Shown piece after piece: positions 45,180-57,384 of a stretch of 64,000 nt of DNA. Position 1 is the first letter of the stretch; each line of letters opens with the position of its first letter. Below the pieces are notes generated by a model. It saw only the letters and a list, made by a program, of their open reading frames with translations, was not told where the DNA came from and did no database searches. This DNA comes from Enoplolaimus lenunculus (Eukaryota > Nematoda > Enoplea > Enoplida > Thoracostomopsidae): contig JASANG010000630.1 in the NCBI GenBank assembly GCA_030248215.1, forward strand, positions 186,001 through 250,000. The letters run 5' to 3'. A program made the translations under genes and the position numbers.

Positions 45180-48100
45180 GATTGAATAATGATTACAATA
45201 ATTATAATTGTACTACATAATTATCTAACTTACTAAATTATTCTGACGAACGAGAATATCAGTGCACCTTCGTAATAAATTCAGTTCAAAACGATAATTT
45301 CAATTTTTCACTGAGACATTTTTAAATGTTCATAGTGCGAGTAAACCAATATTTTCGACAATTTTTCACTTTTCCTTCCGTAAAAATGAAATGTTGGGTG
45401 ATTTTCAGTTCTTTTTATGCTATTTTACTTTAATAAAGTTTCACAACTTTTTAAAATCAACGTTACCGACGCAATTCCAATGGACCCTAAGCAGGTTGTC
45501 GGGCCAACGCCACTCAAACCTTTCCGCAATAAGCGGTTCTCATACATACTACAGCGTAAATATACAGTCAAAATGCTTCATTATAGAAATTTTAGCTGTT
45601 CAAATAATGAATTGTTTAGTGTGGAGACATCCCTCTAAAAGTGAATGTCCATGGGAAATATTCACAAACGGATCCAGGAACTTCTGATCGCAGTTAGCGT
45701 TTATATATATTAATAGTGCAAAACAAATTCATGAACGAAACTTCAAACGCTTTTAGTACTAACTTTTAACACAATATTATTGTTTCAATCACTGTTATTA
45801 AGCCTTATGTCGTTTCCATTTCATCTATCAGCAAAAATATTCGTCGCAATAAAATCAGGTTAATATATCAGCGGTTGCAAATGTTCGGTCATGCGTATTT
45901 TTTCAATTTCGCAATTGGTTTTTGTCATTGACAGAAATAATTTTAATACTGCTGCAAGCAGATGCGTTTCCTCTAAATTAAATGCAAGGAAACAGAAAAA
46001 AAAATCAAAACAAATACAATCTATCACTCGATAGTTATTATATAATGTTTTAGCCTAATTGCGACAAACCAGAATATTGAACGTTCGTTTCGTTTTAATT
46101 TTGTGCCAGTGTGTTGCGTCACCTGGCAAACCAACTAAATCTTTAATGTGAATTAAGGCTGAGTTTGGTGTTGAAAGTCACGCAATTTAAGTCACCGAGC
46201 GTATATCATGCTTTAGCGTTGCCTAACGAGTTTCGCTTAGCCTAAAAGACACCAAAAAAATTTCAATAAAGTTCTATTTTTCAGAGAATATAATAAATCT
46301 TTACTTTTCTTGTTTTGATGTAGCATTATATATGATACACTGTGTCAAGAGTTGATAATACTTTACGACTAGAGTTTGCAACTTCGTAGCCACACACAAA
46401 AAGTATTTCTGAATTTATTCAGAAAAGTGTTTTCTGTGGCAAATCAGAAAAGTTTTGATGATATTTAAGACAATTTTTCTTAAAATAACTGGAAAACGTT
46501 TATTTTCAGACTTTATTTCAAAACGTTTTTCGTAAACATTTCTGTTATAACAGAAATACTTTTCAAGTGCACCTTGCTTATCATATTTCTCAAATGTAAG
46601 AAATTTTTTCTTAAATATCAGAAATATAATTTTGAGTGCACTTTCTGTGTTGAAAAGAATGTACCTAAAAGTGCGTTCCAGTTTTGATATACCCCACTCC
46701 ATTTCGGGACGTCAAGTTTGCTTATTGATCAAAACCAACGATAATTTGCAGTTCTTTTTGGATGCCCGCCATTGTCAAATTTGATCCCCTCTCCAAAGTG
46801 AAGTGTTGTAGGACCAAAATGCTAGATACACTGCCAGGCTGCGGCTATGTGGTTTGAGATTTCCAATGGCGGAAATATTAGCCTCCAGAGAAAGTTGAAA
46901 TTTTCGCAAGACGGACGTCTTGCATGGCAACGCCGGCTGCTAAGAAATTGTCCGGAAGTATAGTGCAGTACTCAATGCTCTTATCTGTATCAAGACAGAA
47001 ATAAGCCCATATGTCAGGGTTATCTCGGAGCAATTGAACAACGCAGTTGTACGTAACGGCGTGGTGGGTGCAGACTTCCTGGAGGCCAACTTGATTATGT
47101 TCCCCCCAAACTTAAACACAAATGAAACGCGTTTGTGAAAACTCAACACGCAGTACACACGCTCAGTATAGAGACCTAAAACTTCTGAAATTGGTTTCAA
47201 ATGTTGTAGTACTAAATCTTAATACAAAAATTTGGCTTAGTGTCAGTTCAGTAAAAGATACTTACTATACATGGATTCCCTCTGTCTGGTTTTATCATGT
47301 TGCTGCCCGAAACCTATGAAGATACAGGCAACAAAAATTGAAAACAGGCCTTATTGATTTGAGAATACCGTTTCAGAAACAAACGCTAACTCTAATACCG
47401 TTCTGACGGGGACACAAACAAGTTTCCTAGAAGTTACGCTTAACTAAAACCGGAAACCGAATATATTTATTTAAAATAACTATTTGGCGTTTCATTTGAC
47501 ATTGCAAAATTTTACATCGCGACAAAAACAAACAATGCGTTCGAATTCATGAACGTGACATTTTACTAAACCCAAATATACTTAAGTTTCAGCCGAAGTC
47601 AACTTTTATAAGCGTTAAGGAACAAGGGGACAGTGATAAGGGGGCGGGAGCAATGGGGGCCGCGCCACCCCCATTGATCCAAGCTGACGAAATTTTTTCC
47701 ACGTAATTTTTTATTTGTAGTTTCGATCATTTTTCTGAAAAAATGTTAAAAAAATTTGCGCTTCGCACAAAGCGAAGCAGCCTTTCTGCTGGCAGTTTCG
47801 GCATGTAGTCATTTGGTTATCAAACTTACCCCTGTGAAAAAGTAGGCTTACTGCAGGGTCTTTATTCTCTCAGCCGGGGGGTTTACCCAAAGATGATTGA
47901 ATTTTGAAATATGTTACATATTTCAGCTTCTCACAGCCTTCCCTGGTCATTCCGCGTACAAATTGCAAATTTTTTTAAATTTGCTTTAATGTTCCAAGAA
48001 CCAAGGTACCTCCCTGGGACCCAAAAAATTTTTCTTTCAAAAGTTGCACAAATTATACGCCATTCGACGCAGCTTGCAGCGCTGAGTTCAATGGGGTTAA

Positions 48101-48482
48101 ATCTTTTGCAATCAGACGATTAGCTAACGAGTTATGGTCGCATAAAACTGATTTGCCGCTATCCCAAATCGTTGGCAGAAAAATCGAATTTTCCAAAAAT
48201 TCAAATTTGTACGTGAAATGACAAGGAAGGATATGTTATGAGAAGCTCAAATACGCAAAAAATTTCAAAATCCAAACATCTGGGCAAACGCTCTATCTTC
48301 TGGAAGTTAAATTTTGTCTACTCACCGGGAATGATATTGTGGTACCCTAATTTGGCTGCTCCACTGATTTTCAAAACTGACAACGAAGCATGTGTAAACC
48401 ATTTTTGATACGAAGCAACATAACAATTGGATTTAAAACAAAAAAATTATCAATGATTTTACCAAAAGTGGATGATGCATAC
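45180..48482. other. No gene supported; two protein-like frames
   Basis: 45429-45638 (+) and 46944-47140 (+) have protein-like composition but no convincing splice sites (see findings). The rest is A+T-rich DNA plus the dispersed repeat at 47.9-48.3 kb. Confidence 0.35.
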
Positions 48483-48905
48483 TTCAGCAAGAGTGTGCAA
48501 CTGGATACATTCTGTGTACATAAAGAATGTACCCGCTCGCGTTGCATTCTTCCCTTGCCCCTCTCATCTAGGAGGTGTTGAAACCTTGGAAGCAGGCAGA
48601 TACTGTTGCGATACACAGTTCAAACATTATCCGATTATACTCTTGATTTAGGTTTAGCTCAGTTCTGTGTGCAGCTGACCCACCTTAAATAAGAGGGGGG
48701 TAAGGGGAAAACGCAACGCACGGTGGTACATTTTATACCGCGCGTACATTCAAAAGTTGCACACTTTTATCATCGACACTTGATCTTATTACGAGTGCAT
48801 GATACAAGAGTATGCAACTTTCGGGGTTCCGCATAGTGCAAAATGTACCACCAGGCGTGGCGGTTTTGGTTCGTTCGACTCCCCTTATATAGAAGAGGGG
48901 TCGCT
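48483..48905. mobile_element. Foldback-type element with three related arms
   Basis: Arm 1 (48489-48575: GTGTGCAACTGGATACATTC, CGCGTTGCATTCTTCCCTTG), inverted arm 2 (48683-48778: GGGGAAAACGCAACGCACGG, AAAAGTTGCACAC) and arm 3 in the first orientation (48813-48905). The same arm sequence makes the element at 8283-8625. Confidence 0.65.
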
Positions 48906-51217
48906 GTCACATGCAATACCCCTAAATTAAACTATAAGCGGATCCTTTTTGATGTCGATACATACAGTGCCATGGTTTGCAAAGGTTGTACTTCTACCCC
49001 ATCTTAGTAATAAATGACCGCTTAAAACACTCGGCCTAAATTCGATATCTGATTTAGAATTATGCGACATTTTCGAAACCTTATCAGCGAAAACGTTACA
49101 TTCGTCAGCAATAAAATATCTCTATAAACCGTCATATACCAGTTTTATCGCTTTAGTACAGTGTACAGTCATATCAATTATAAAGAACAGTCTCCGAGTG
49201 ACCAGGTAACATTTTGCTTTTAGCTGAGATCCCAAAAATTGTTTACAGTAAACACAGGACGTACATCTCGACCTCGTAATGAATTCATGAAGCAAATTTA
49301 AAGACAATAGTTTTTAGATCAAGCAGGTTTGTAGACAAATAAATGTTGTAAATACGTTTAGCATTGCGTTTTTATTTCAATATACTACGAAATGTTACAA
49401 AATAAATGTCGTCTGGCAAAACGAAACTTTTCGCTATTAACATGTATATAAAATTTAGTTATTTTTAGGACAAATCGAAGTATCGATACCTGAATTGCAA
49501 CAGGTGCGTTATGTCATAAATTTTGAACTGACAAAAATCCGTATAGGAATTCTGCGGTGAAATTTTATAGCATTTATATATTTGTTTCGAAAGTTACAAC
49601 TTTAAATAAACGGTACGAGTGCAGGCCCCAAGCTAGCTTATTGGCGGAAGCCGAGAACGAATGGGCACAAGCGAGGCTAAAATTTTCTCAACATTGGGGC
49701 AAAATTTGTCTACAACGGCTGGACCCCCGCGCACCCTTGGCTACTGGCTCGTGCGAATAATGGTTTTATGCGAAACTCTAAACATTGGGTGTGCGACCAA
49801 TGAATTTTATAAGTATTTGTTCTAAGTAACATCAAAGCCATTCAAAAATGTAAACATAACAGTGTTTATTTATTTGTATTTAAAATGTACCAACCCGCAC
49901 AGGTGTTAACGTGCCACAATATAGAAGCTTAAAGTAAAAAATATACTCCAACAACGAGCAAGTTGAACCATGGACAGCGAACCGTATAAGGTGGGGTGCA
50001 ACGGCATGCCCCCATTGGGTTCGTTAAGCAATTGTTATGTAGGTAAAATATATAGAGTAAAAAATTGCAAAATTTGTAACTGCAACTTCGAAAGTTCTTC
50101 ACTAGGCCCCGTTTGCCCACCCGAACCAAATAGGCACGCTGGAAGAACTCATAGTTGATACTTATGGTTTCATAGCTTATTGAGCCTGCCATTTTAGCCT
50201 GTAACCAACCCATAGCATACTGTTCGGCCGACTTTTATGGTGTCACATAAAGAATTATAATGTACTATAACGAACTCGAATAGAAAACAATAGCAAATAA
50301 CCGAACATAACAACATTTTACATACATGAACCACATTGATAAAGCCTATTATTTAACTATACGCAAGCTAATATTACTTAGCTAATACGACAGTAAAAAT
50401 AAACAGGGAGTAGCTAACACAGTTTAACGGTCAAAACGGCATCTTTTAGCTTTTAGTCCACGACTTTTTAGAAACTATTTCAGTTGGTAACACAAGAAAC
50501 CCACTTCGAAATTTTTATGGAATATTAAACCTGTTCTCCAAATTCCGGACTATGCCCATGAATATGTATAAAAGTGAAAAAATGGTTTTTGTATGAAGGA
50601 AACAACGCATGGACACTCAGGTAGTCTGAGTCTTCCATATAGTGCGTCATAGTTTACTTATATAACAAAATATTCTGGTAAATCAGAAAAGTAACGAAAT
50701 GTTGAACGATAGAAGCAAAAATCAAAATAACTTCCTTCTCGCGTATATTGGAAGGGCTAAAATGATTTGACTCGCTTTACCCCAGCACTTGAAGATAAAG
50801 CTGAGGTAGGGGCGGAGAAATGGCTTAGTCGCAAGCCTTTTCCTATAACCTAAAGCTTGAGCTTGTGGAAGAATTGTGCAAGTCCTGCGAAATATTAAAA
50901 ACTATGTAGTTGAAGTTAATATTGGATACGATATGATTGAATGGACTGTGAAACGTAGCTTTAAAAGTGTCTGCGAAAGCGTTCCGATTCGCCGAACGAC
51001 TGGTTTAATAAACTAAGGCTTAATGTTAGGCTTATGCTTAGATTCAAAACTAGCAGATGCTAACATCATTTATTCAAAATACACATTGTTTTGTTAAGTA
51101 ATCAAAATAGATCAATTATAAAATGGTTTCATACAGTTTCGTCTTTGCGACTCTATTTGCCACGTGCTATAAATTTGTAATCTGGAAATTCGAGGACATG
51201 CAGTTTCGTATACGTCG
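48906..51217. other. No gene seen
   Basis: A+T-rich DNA with short repeat pieces. No exon with matching sites and phase found. Confidence 0.4.
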
Positions 51218-51378
51218 CGGGCCCGTAGCCACATTGAACCAGAGGCGGCTCAGCTGCCAGTAAAAGATTTGCCGCCCCCCAATGAAAATTTTCAACCATG
51301 CTAACAAGTCATTAAAAGCCGTTGTATGCCCCTCCTGAAAATTTTTTAGCCCCCTTAGCAAGGTGGGTTATGGGCCTG
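51218..51378. mobile_element. hAT-like MITE, GGCCCGTAGCC family, exact 8-bp duplication
   Basis: 161 bp, ends CGGGCCCGTAGCC and GGTTATGGGCCTG, flanked on both sides by ATACGTCG. Its right edge is 31 bp from the stop codon of the minus-strand gene at 51.4 kb. Confidence 0.92.
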
Positions 51379-51408
51379 ATACGTCGGTAGTGATGCAATA
51401 AAAAGGTC

Positions 51409-51495
51409 TTAATAGCTCTCCGAGCTGATCTCAAAGTTTTGCAATAGACGATTGTAAACGCCTTCCACCTCAGAGAGAAGTGTCCTTGAATGCAG
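51409..51495 (-). CDS. Terminal exon of unrecognised minus-strand gene
   Basis: 87 bp, LHSRTLLSEVEGVYNRLLQN then FEISSESY and TAA. A hAT-like MITE begins 31 bp beyond the stop, so the 3' UTR probably includes it. Confidence 0.6.
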   Translation of the reverse strand: MHSRTLLSEVEGVYNRLLQNFEISSESY

Positions 51496-52088
51496 CTGGA
51501 AAATTGTCTGATAGTAATGAAAATATTTCCCCACGACTGGGTTAGCGGAAAATTTTCAGTTACTGTCTTTAAGTCCACTGAAACGTCCCGGTATAATGCT
51601 GGTTTGTCAACTGATGGAAAAGTTTCAGGAAATGGCGGTGTTTGTTTAATACTTAAAATAGGCAGCGCTGATAATGACTAATTATAACATATTTATAGTA
51701 GGTCATTTCTTATAAAAATTATCGAAGAAAACATGGTCAAATGCATTTAAATCGGTGACCTGTTCGGAAATTACTTTCATAGTTAACGGTGAATTCTGTT
51801 TATCGAAGCACAAAAGGCTCCCAAAATTGTTTCTGATGATGCAAAAAAATTACTGCACAATTGCTCGAAGTACCGAAACGCTATTGTTTTTTCAAACCAA
51901 AACACGGGGTTGCAACTACGTAGGACAAAGTGCGGGCACCGCCCTTTTACGGACTTCAATTCCAAGCCCAAAAACGTTTCAACAACATAGAAAGAATTGT
52001 GTGCTACGAAAATTTCCCCTTCTGTCGCTATATACTTACCTCTATTTGCACGTCTGCCCACTAACAATAATTGCTGGTCACCGGACGG
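51409..52088 (-). CDS. 3' end of an unrecognised gene with tiny exons
   Basis: Three exons with good sites and matching phases: 52040-52088 (PSGDQQLLLVGRRANR, 49 bp, between TTTCAG and GTAAGT), 51564-51667 (LPILSIKQTPPFPETFPSVD then KPALYRDVSVDLKT) and 51409-51495 (LHSRTLLSEVEGVYNRLLQN then FEISSESY, TAA). The last intron is only 68 bp, with GTAACT, an internal CTAAC branch-like site and TTTCCAG. The last exon has hydrophobic residues at helix-like spacing. Upstream exons must lie at higher coordinates. Two microexons (19 nt at 52180-52198, 11 nt at 52244-52254) have sites and phases that would add LAISTVGMRL, but this is tentative. Family not recognised. Confidence 0.6.
51564..51667 (-). CDS. 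Exon of unrecognised minus-strand gene
   Basis: 104 bp, ALPILSIKQTPPFPETFPSV then DKPALYRDVSVDLKT, phase 1 to phase 0. Confidence 0.65.
52040..52088 (-). CDS. Exon of unrecognised minus-strand gene
   Basis: 49 bp, PSGDQQLLLVGRRANR. The other two frames are closed. Phase 0 to phase 1. Confidence 0.6.
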
Positions 52089-52179
52089 CTGAAACAATCA
52101 GCAAATCTAGGCGATAAATGAGATTAGTCGCAATGGACTTATAACCTAGGTCAAGCGCAGAAAAAGCTAAAAACCTCAC

Positions 52180-52198
52180 CAAGCGCATACCAACGGTA
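52180..52198 (-). CDS. Possible 19-nt microexon of the same gene
   Basis: TTTTTCTAG acceptor and GTGAGG donor flank 19 bases that read TVGMRL in phase with the exon at 52040. Only splice sites and phase support it. Confidence 0.25.
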
Positions 52199-52410
52199 CT
52201 AGAAAAAGTGATTTATTAATAATGACAGAAAAAGAAGTTTTACCTGATTGCGAGCTAACAAATCTTAACACACAGTGACACGATAAGTACACTAATTACA
52301 TAGCTAATCTATACAACTTTCAAATAAATAAAAACCAGGCGCGGATCTACTAGTTTCAAGACGCTAGGCTCAATTGACAAACAAGCAATGACTGTCATTA
52401 TGATGTTAGT

Positions 52411-52607
52411 GGCTCGTGTATAGAACAGGGCCGGATTGTTTTCTGAGGGGCTAAAATAGAGTCAGTTTAAGCTTTAGACTAATTTTTTTGCTTATGCTTA
52501 AGCTTAGGCTTAGGCCTAGGAATACGCTTATCCATACGCTTAGGCTTCGGCTTAGGCTTAGGAATTTGCTTATTACTACTGTTCCGGCCCTGTTCTATAC
52601 ATGGGTC
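52411..52607. mobile_element. hAT-like MITE, TTAGGC family, exact 8-bp duplication
   Basis: 197 bp, terminal inverted repeats GGCTCGTGTATAGAACAGGG and CCCTGTTCTATACATGGGTC, flanked by ATGTTAGT on both sides. Interior is an array of GCTTAGGCTTAGGC units next to the conserved AAGCTTTAGACTAATTTTTT. Confidence 0.93.
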
Positions 52608-55161
52608 ATGTTAGTAGTGAATATGCATTTTATACCTGGTTACATTTGAATAAATTTTGCATATTTTGAGATTTTCACAACCTCTCGTATGCATATTGCA
52701 CCCAGATTTAATTTTTAAACGATTAGATTTTCCGGTCCTAAAGGTCCGGCGTTGGTGACCGAGAAAAATGTTTGTCAAAAAATTAAATAATTTATATACC
52801 GTTCGACGCAGTTTGACCAGCTGTGTTGAATAGTGTTCGCTAATTGGCTGCCGGTTTATAGATTTATTGGTGTTTCTGAAACCTTAAGTATTTTCTTAAG
52901 TATTGCGTATCAAGGAGTATTGCATGCCAGAATATGAGGTTAAAAGTCGTATCCGGCGTATCGACAAAGCACATGAATTTCCACATGGCACAACTTAAAA
53001 GTATAGCGCCTCCCTAAGTTTAACCGAGCAGGATTTGGAAAATATAGATTTCAATCTATAATGTCTGCAGCACATGCCCTAACTGAGACAGGGTCTTATG
53101 TAACTTTTAAACGAGTATCACCACCCCTGAGCAATCGTGGTGTACAATGTTGAAAAACCATAAACGAGTGTGAAGCCAAACGCAATTTTAGTGCCAAATT
53201 TGATACAAAATTTTGGTTTTGATTACTGTAGGATGGGCTCTGGTCCTGGGCGTTCCGTTTTGATTTGAGCCGCCACTGAACACAAGCGGTGTTGCATCAG
53301 TCAATGCTGTTTTTTTCGTCCAAAATTTTGTGTAACAAATGACAATGTTCAACCACAGCTACACTTGGTTGCTGTTTCGTTCAACTTTGCTGGTATAAAA
53401 TTTACTTAAGTACAATGATTTGTGTCTGAAAAATCAAAATCAGGTTATTTCTTATTTTCGAGTTATCAACAATTCTGCCAAAACAAACCGTAACATTTAT
53501 TTTTGGTTCAGATGATAACAAGTTCTCGAAAGCCTAATTCGAAATCATTTCTATATACAAACGGTTCTAAGGTCAGACTTACCGTGGCGTCATACTTGTC
53601 GTGCGGCGCCGTTCGTCACCGTACGTCACATACCGTACTTACATGAGTAACTGAGTAATTCAAATACGATACCGCACGGTGACGAATAACGACAGAACAC
53701 GTCATCAGAAGCGCAGCGGCACCTTTTAAAACAGTTGTCTATTATAGTACAATTATAACGAGCATTATCAGAAATTATATGTTTACAAGACCTGATTATT
53801 CGTCATGCTCTTTAGTATAAACACGCTAACAATGACAGTTTCTACGAACTATAGGGTCCACCTGTACCAGCAAATTGTCACCGGTAAATTTTATAACTCA
53901 TCTAAACAAATACGTCAAAAGGCATGAAAACGTTCAACGAAAGGCTGGAAAACGGTCGTTTACGCGTCAAATATTTATAACGATTTATGTATACTCTTGA
54001 TAAGCACCAATTAGCTTAATTACGCCAAGTATACAGCTTGCAATTAGGTTTTATGACGTAAATGATGAAAAGTAATGTGTCAACATTGTTCAGGCTCATA
54101 ACCAGAAATTTTAATTTAAGGAAGCGAGGCTTTCATGGGGGCAAGGAAAATTTTCTAAAAATAAAATTGGTTTAATACAATTGAATAAGTAGTTTTCGAC
54201 ATGTGGGTGCGATGCTATTCGTTGAGGTGGCGGCGCCCCACCTCGTCCAATGAGTTTCAGGCTAAAACTTTGCTTCATACAGAAATAATTCTCAACTGTG
54301 TTTAGCATCTATCAGCAGCACCAGTTATGTGACAAAAATGCTCATTTCACAAATTTGACACTAGGAACCCACAGTTCAGTCCATTTTTTGATATTTGATA
54401 TCAACAGGATTATACATTTAAAACCAATCCCGAGATCCATTAAAATACAGGCATAAGCATAAACTACGTTTGAAAACAAGCATTTTTGGATTTAGGCGAA
54501 TGTGAGTTGAAATCAAAAACGTCTCGCTAACGACTACCACAAACGGACAATCTCTTGCAAATAGCCACAGGGAACTTCAATAAAGACGCGGAGACCAAAC
54601 TGATATTTTATATAAAAACAATTTATAGCTGCAAGCCAAAGTAAAGCACATTTAAAATTCTGTACATGTTTAAGTGATTAAAGATAACATATTAAATATT
54701 TAAGATTCAAGAATATATACTAGTTGATTGATTGCACAGAATAAGCTTAAAGTCACAGAGATACGGGTTTTGGTTGCAGGTGTTAACTTAAATTGATACT
54801 CATTTTGTTAATACTTTAGCGATGGGTTCTACAAAAACAAGAGCGGCGTGTTGTAGAATCATGACTTTAAGCCCTTAGCATGACGAGATTTAAATAACGT
54901 TTTGTATCTTTGATCAAAGTCCGTGGTTTCTCAATACAGATGTTTTATTGCTAGAATACGCAATAGCACCAGATACTTGTAGGTGTCGGTATAGTAAAAT
55001 CTGCAGTGTCTAACCGTAAGTTTTTTGAATTATGCGGAATTCATGTTATAACCAGGGCAAGCAGGTGACGGTTTTTGAAATGTTATTTCGACGTCAACAT
55101 TACAAAATTCGGGCTCTCACATCTGGTGGACACACAAAACACTAAAATCAATGGCCATTGA
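52608..55161. other. No gene seen; palindromic GC-rich repeat inside
   Basis: Holds the third copy of the 2.0-kb dispersed repeat (about 52640-52850), a GC-rich CGGTGACG/CGTCACCG element at 53580-53705 related to that at 63.6 kb, and otherwise nothing recognised. Confidence 0.45.
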
Positions 55162-55695
55162 CTTACAGATATAGATGGGCACCGGATATCCGGATATCCG
55201 GATATTCGGATATTCAATGCAACGCTAATTTACCTCTGGGACGTTTTTCCGAGAATGGCGATAGCAAGTGTACTGACAACAGCATGATATAGACTACACA
55301 TGAACACCGGATATCCGGTCCGGATAAGGAAAGTGTCTAAGGACCCCTACCTTATAATTTGTCCCCACTCCCTACATAAATGTTTTGTGGTAAAATGATA
55401 TGGTCATTCATTACCTTACAATTTGTCCGCTCATCATAATACTTTCGTTATAAAATAGGGTCCTACCTTACAATTTTCCCGCTAAGAAAATTTTTTGAGA
55501 ATAATTGCGTTTCAAAATATTTACCATTAGGCCTATTTAAGAATTTCTGGATCCGGTGCTGAAAGCGCGACATCAGTATAAGCAACATGGGCTGATGTTT
55601 GTACGACTTAGCGTAAGTGTATTTCAATCTGGTTCTTTGTACTTGGAACTAAAACGATTCAACTATATATATAGTTCGAGGGAATGGTTACATTC

Positions 55696-56344
55696 CAGGG
55701 TGCGACCGGATATCCGCCTCCGTCTCCGGCACAAAATCCGCATCCGGCTCCGGCTCCGGAAATTATTTGCCGGATATTTGTTTAAAAATTTGAAAAAATG
55801 TGACTTAGATTGACTACTTGAATTTTTGAATATCATGCTATGCTTCTGGGCGCGTTTGTGCCGTGAACGAATTCGGCTTCCTTTTGGTATTTTTAGGTGC
55901 ATCAGTGCCTCTGTCATCCCACATTCTATTCATTTATAAGCACGCGAAGATTGCTATGTCCCGGTGAATATCATATGATATTCGTTGTAATTTTGGAATA
56001 TCATATGATGTTCGCATAAATGTCCACTAGATACTTTATTTTAGTTTTTTTGCTTGAATTTCAGTTATTTGTGGAAATATATAATTAAAAAATGTATGTG
56101 TTTGTGGTAATTTTTGCGTTATAGGCTACTAGGTTACGAAAAAACCAATAATTTTAGTGCGCTCAACCAGTAATTCAAACAGTAATATGATTTAATAAAC
56201 CAGAATACAAACTATAAACTTATAAAGAAATATGAGATTAAATAAACAATCTAATTAACCATCCGGCTCCGGTTCCGGCTCTAGTTTTGATATTAGATTT
56301 TCCGGCTCCGGCTCCGTCAGTTTTTGGTATCCTGTCGCACCCTG
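55696..56344. mobile_element. hAT-like MITE, CAGGGTGCAACCGG family, nested
   Basis: 649 bp, CAGGGTGCGACCGGATATCC to GGTATCCTGTCGCACCCTG, flanks TTACATTC and TTATATTC (7/8). Subterminal units are CCGGCTCCGGCTCCGG. Lies inside the 55170-57205 element, so it is younger. Confidence 0.88.
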
Positions 56345-56477
56345 TTATATTCGATGGAATCTCAATTGCAGTGGTTTAAATAAGGCAAAGGACAAGCCAA
56401 ATCAACTCAATTTCAAGTTGTCAACGCAACAGTCTGCAGCAACCTTCTAAAACTGCATACCCAGAACTATTGAGGTA

Positions 56478-56909
56478 CTGTAGTGACTAGTGAGTAACCC
56501 GAATAAGAAGGACTGATATTTATTTGACCTCTCCAGAGGGTACCCCCTGTTATTCGGTTACGGGCTGTTATTTATTTTATCCCGTCCTCCGGTACACTTT
56601 GTTCCACATATATCCCGTTTTGTAACTAACCCTTGAATCGAATATTTTCTTGCCTTGTACCAAAAAATTTAGCCATAATGCCAGGTTCTTATTAGGAACG
56701 TACTTTGAAAACTTAAGTACGCTTCAAAGTTTTGAACTCACCTTTATTTGGTTCTGGAATCATTTATGCGCTACAATTAGGATTAATTGACATTTATGGA
56801 CTCTAATTATGGTTAGGGACTCTATGCGCTTACGGACTCTTATTAGGGATACGGACTCCTATTGATTGGGACTCAAAATGGGCACCCCCTCTTATTCGGG
56901 TCACTACAG
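56478..56909. mobile_element. MITE with CTGTAGTGACCCGAATAA ends, nested
   Basis: Ends CTGTAGTGACTAGTGAGTAA and CTTATTCGGGTCACTACAG. The left end carries a short insertion relative to the 21410 copy. TA on both outer sides could be a 2-bp duplication. Confidence 0.8.
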
Positions 56910-57384
56910 TAATGGCATAATAAATACCGATTTTTAGAATTGTATACTTTATGCTCATATCAATTTGCTTGAGGGTCAGGGTACTTCCTTTATAGCAAAA
57001 AGTTAAAACAAGTGCTTAAGAAACGAAAATTGAGGACCCAAAAATAAGCAAAATCGAGTTTCGGATATCCGAAATGGAAAATTTCATTTCGGATATCCGG
57101 ATATCCGGATATATACGGATATCCGGATATTCGGATATCCGGATAAATATCCGGCAAGAATTGTCGGATATCCGGATATGAAAAAATATCCGATGCCCAT
57201 CACTGCTTACAGACCAATGCGCTCAAACGCATGACACACATAGACAGTTTGTCGAACTAGCAACCAACACATCAAATTTTTTAAGTTTACTATTAACAAG
57301 ACCTTACAGCATTTTCCTTGACAGTTACCTGTGAAATGAAAAACCACGAGGCGGATTCGTCTGAATATTTGGTTCCATTTCTAG

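Larger units (their letters stand above)
55170..57205. mobile_element. hAT-like element with GGATATCC arrays, hosting two further MITEs
   Basis: 2,036 bp flanked on both sides by CTTACAGA. Ends TATAGATGGGCACCGGATAT and ATATCCGATGCCCATCACTG are imperfect inverted repeats. Next to each end are strings of GGATATCC/GGATATTC. Interior carries the insertions at 55696-56344 and 56478-56909, leaving about 955 bp of its own sequence with no transposase frame, so it is non-autonomous. Confidence 0.85.
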
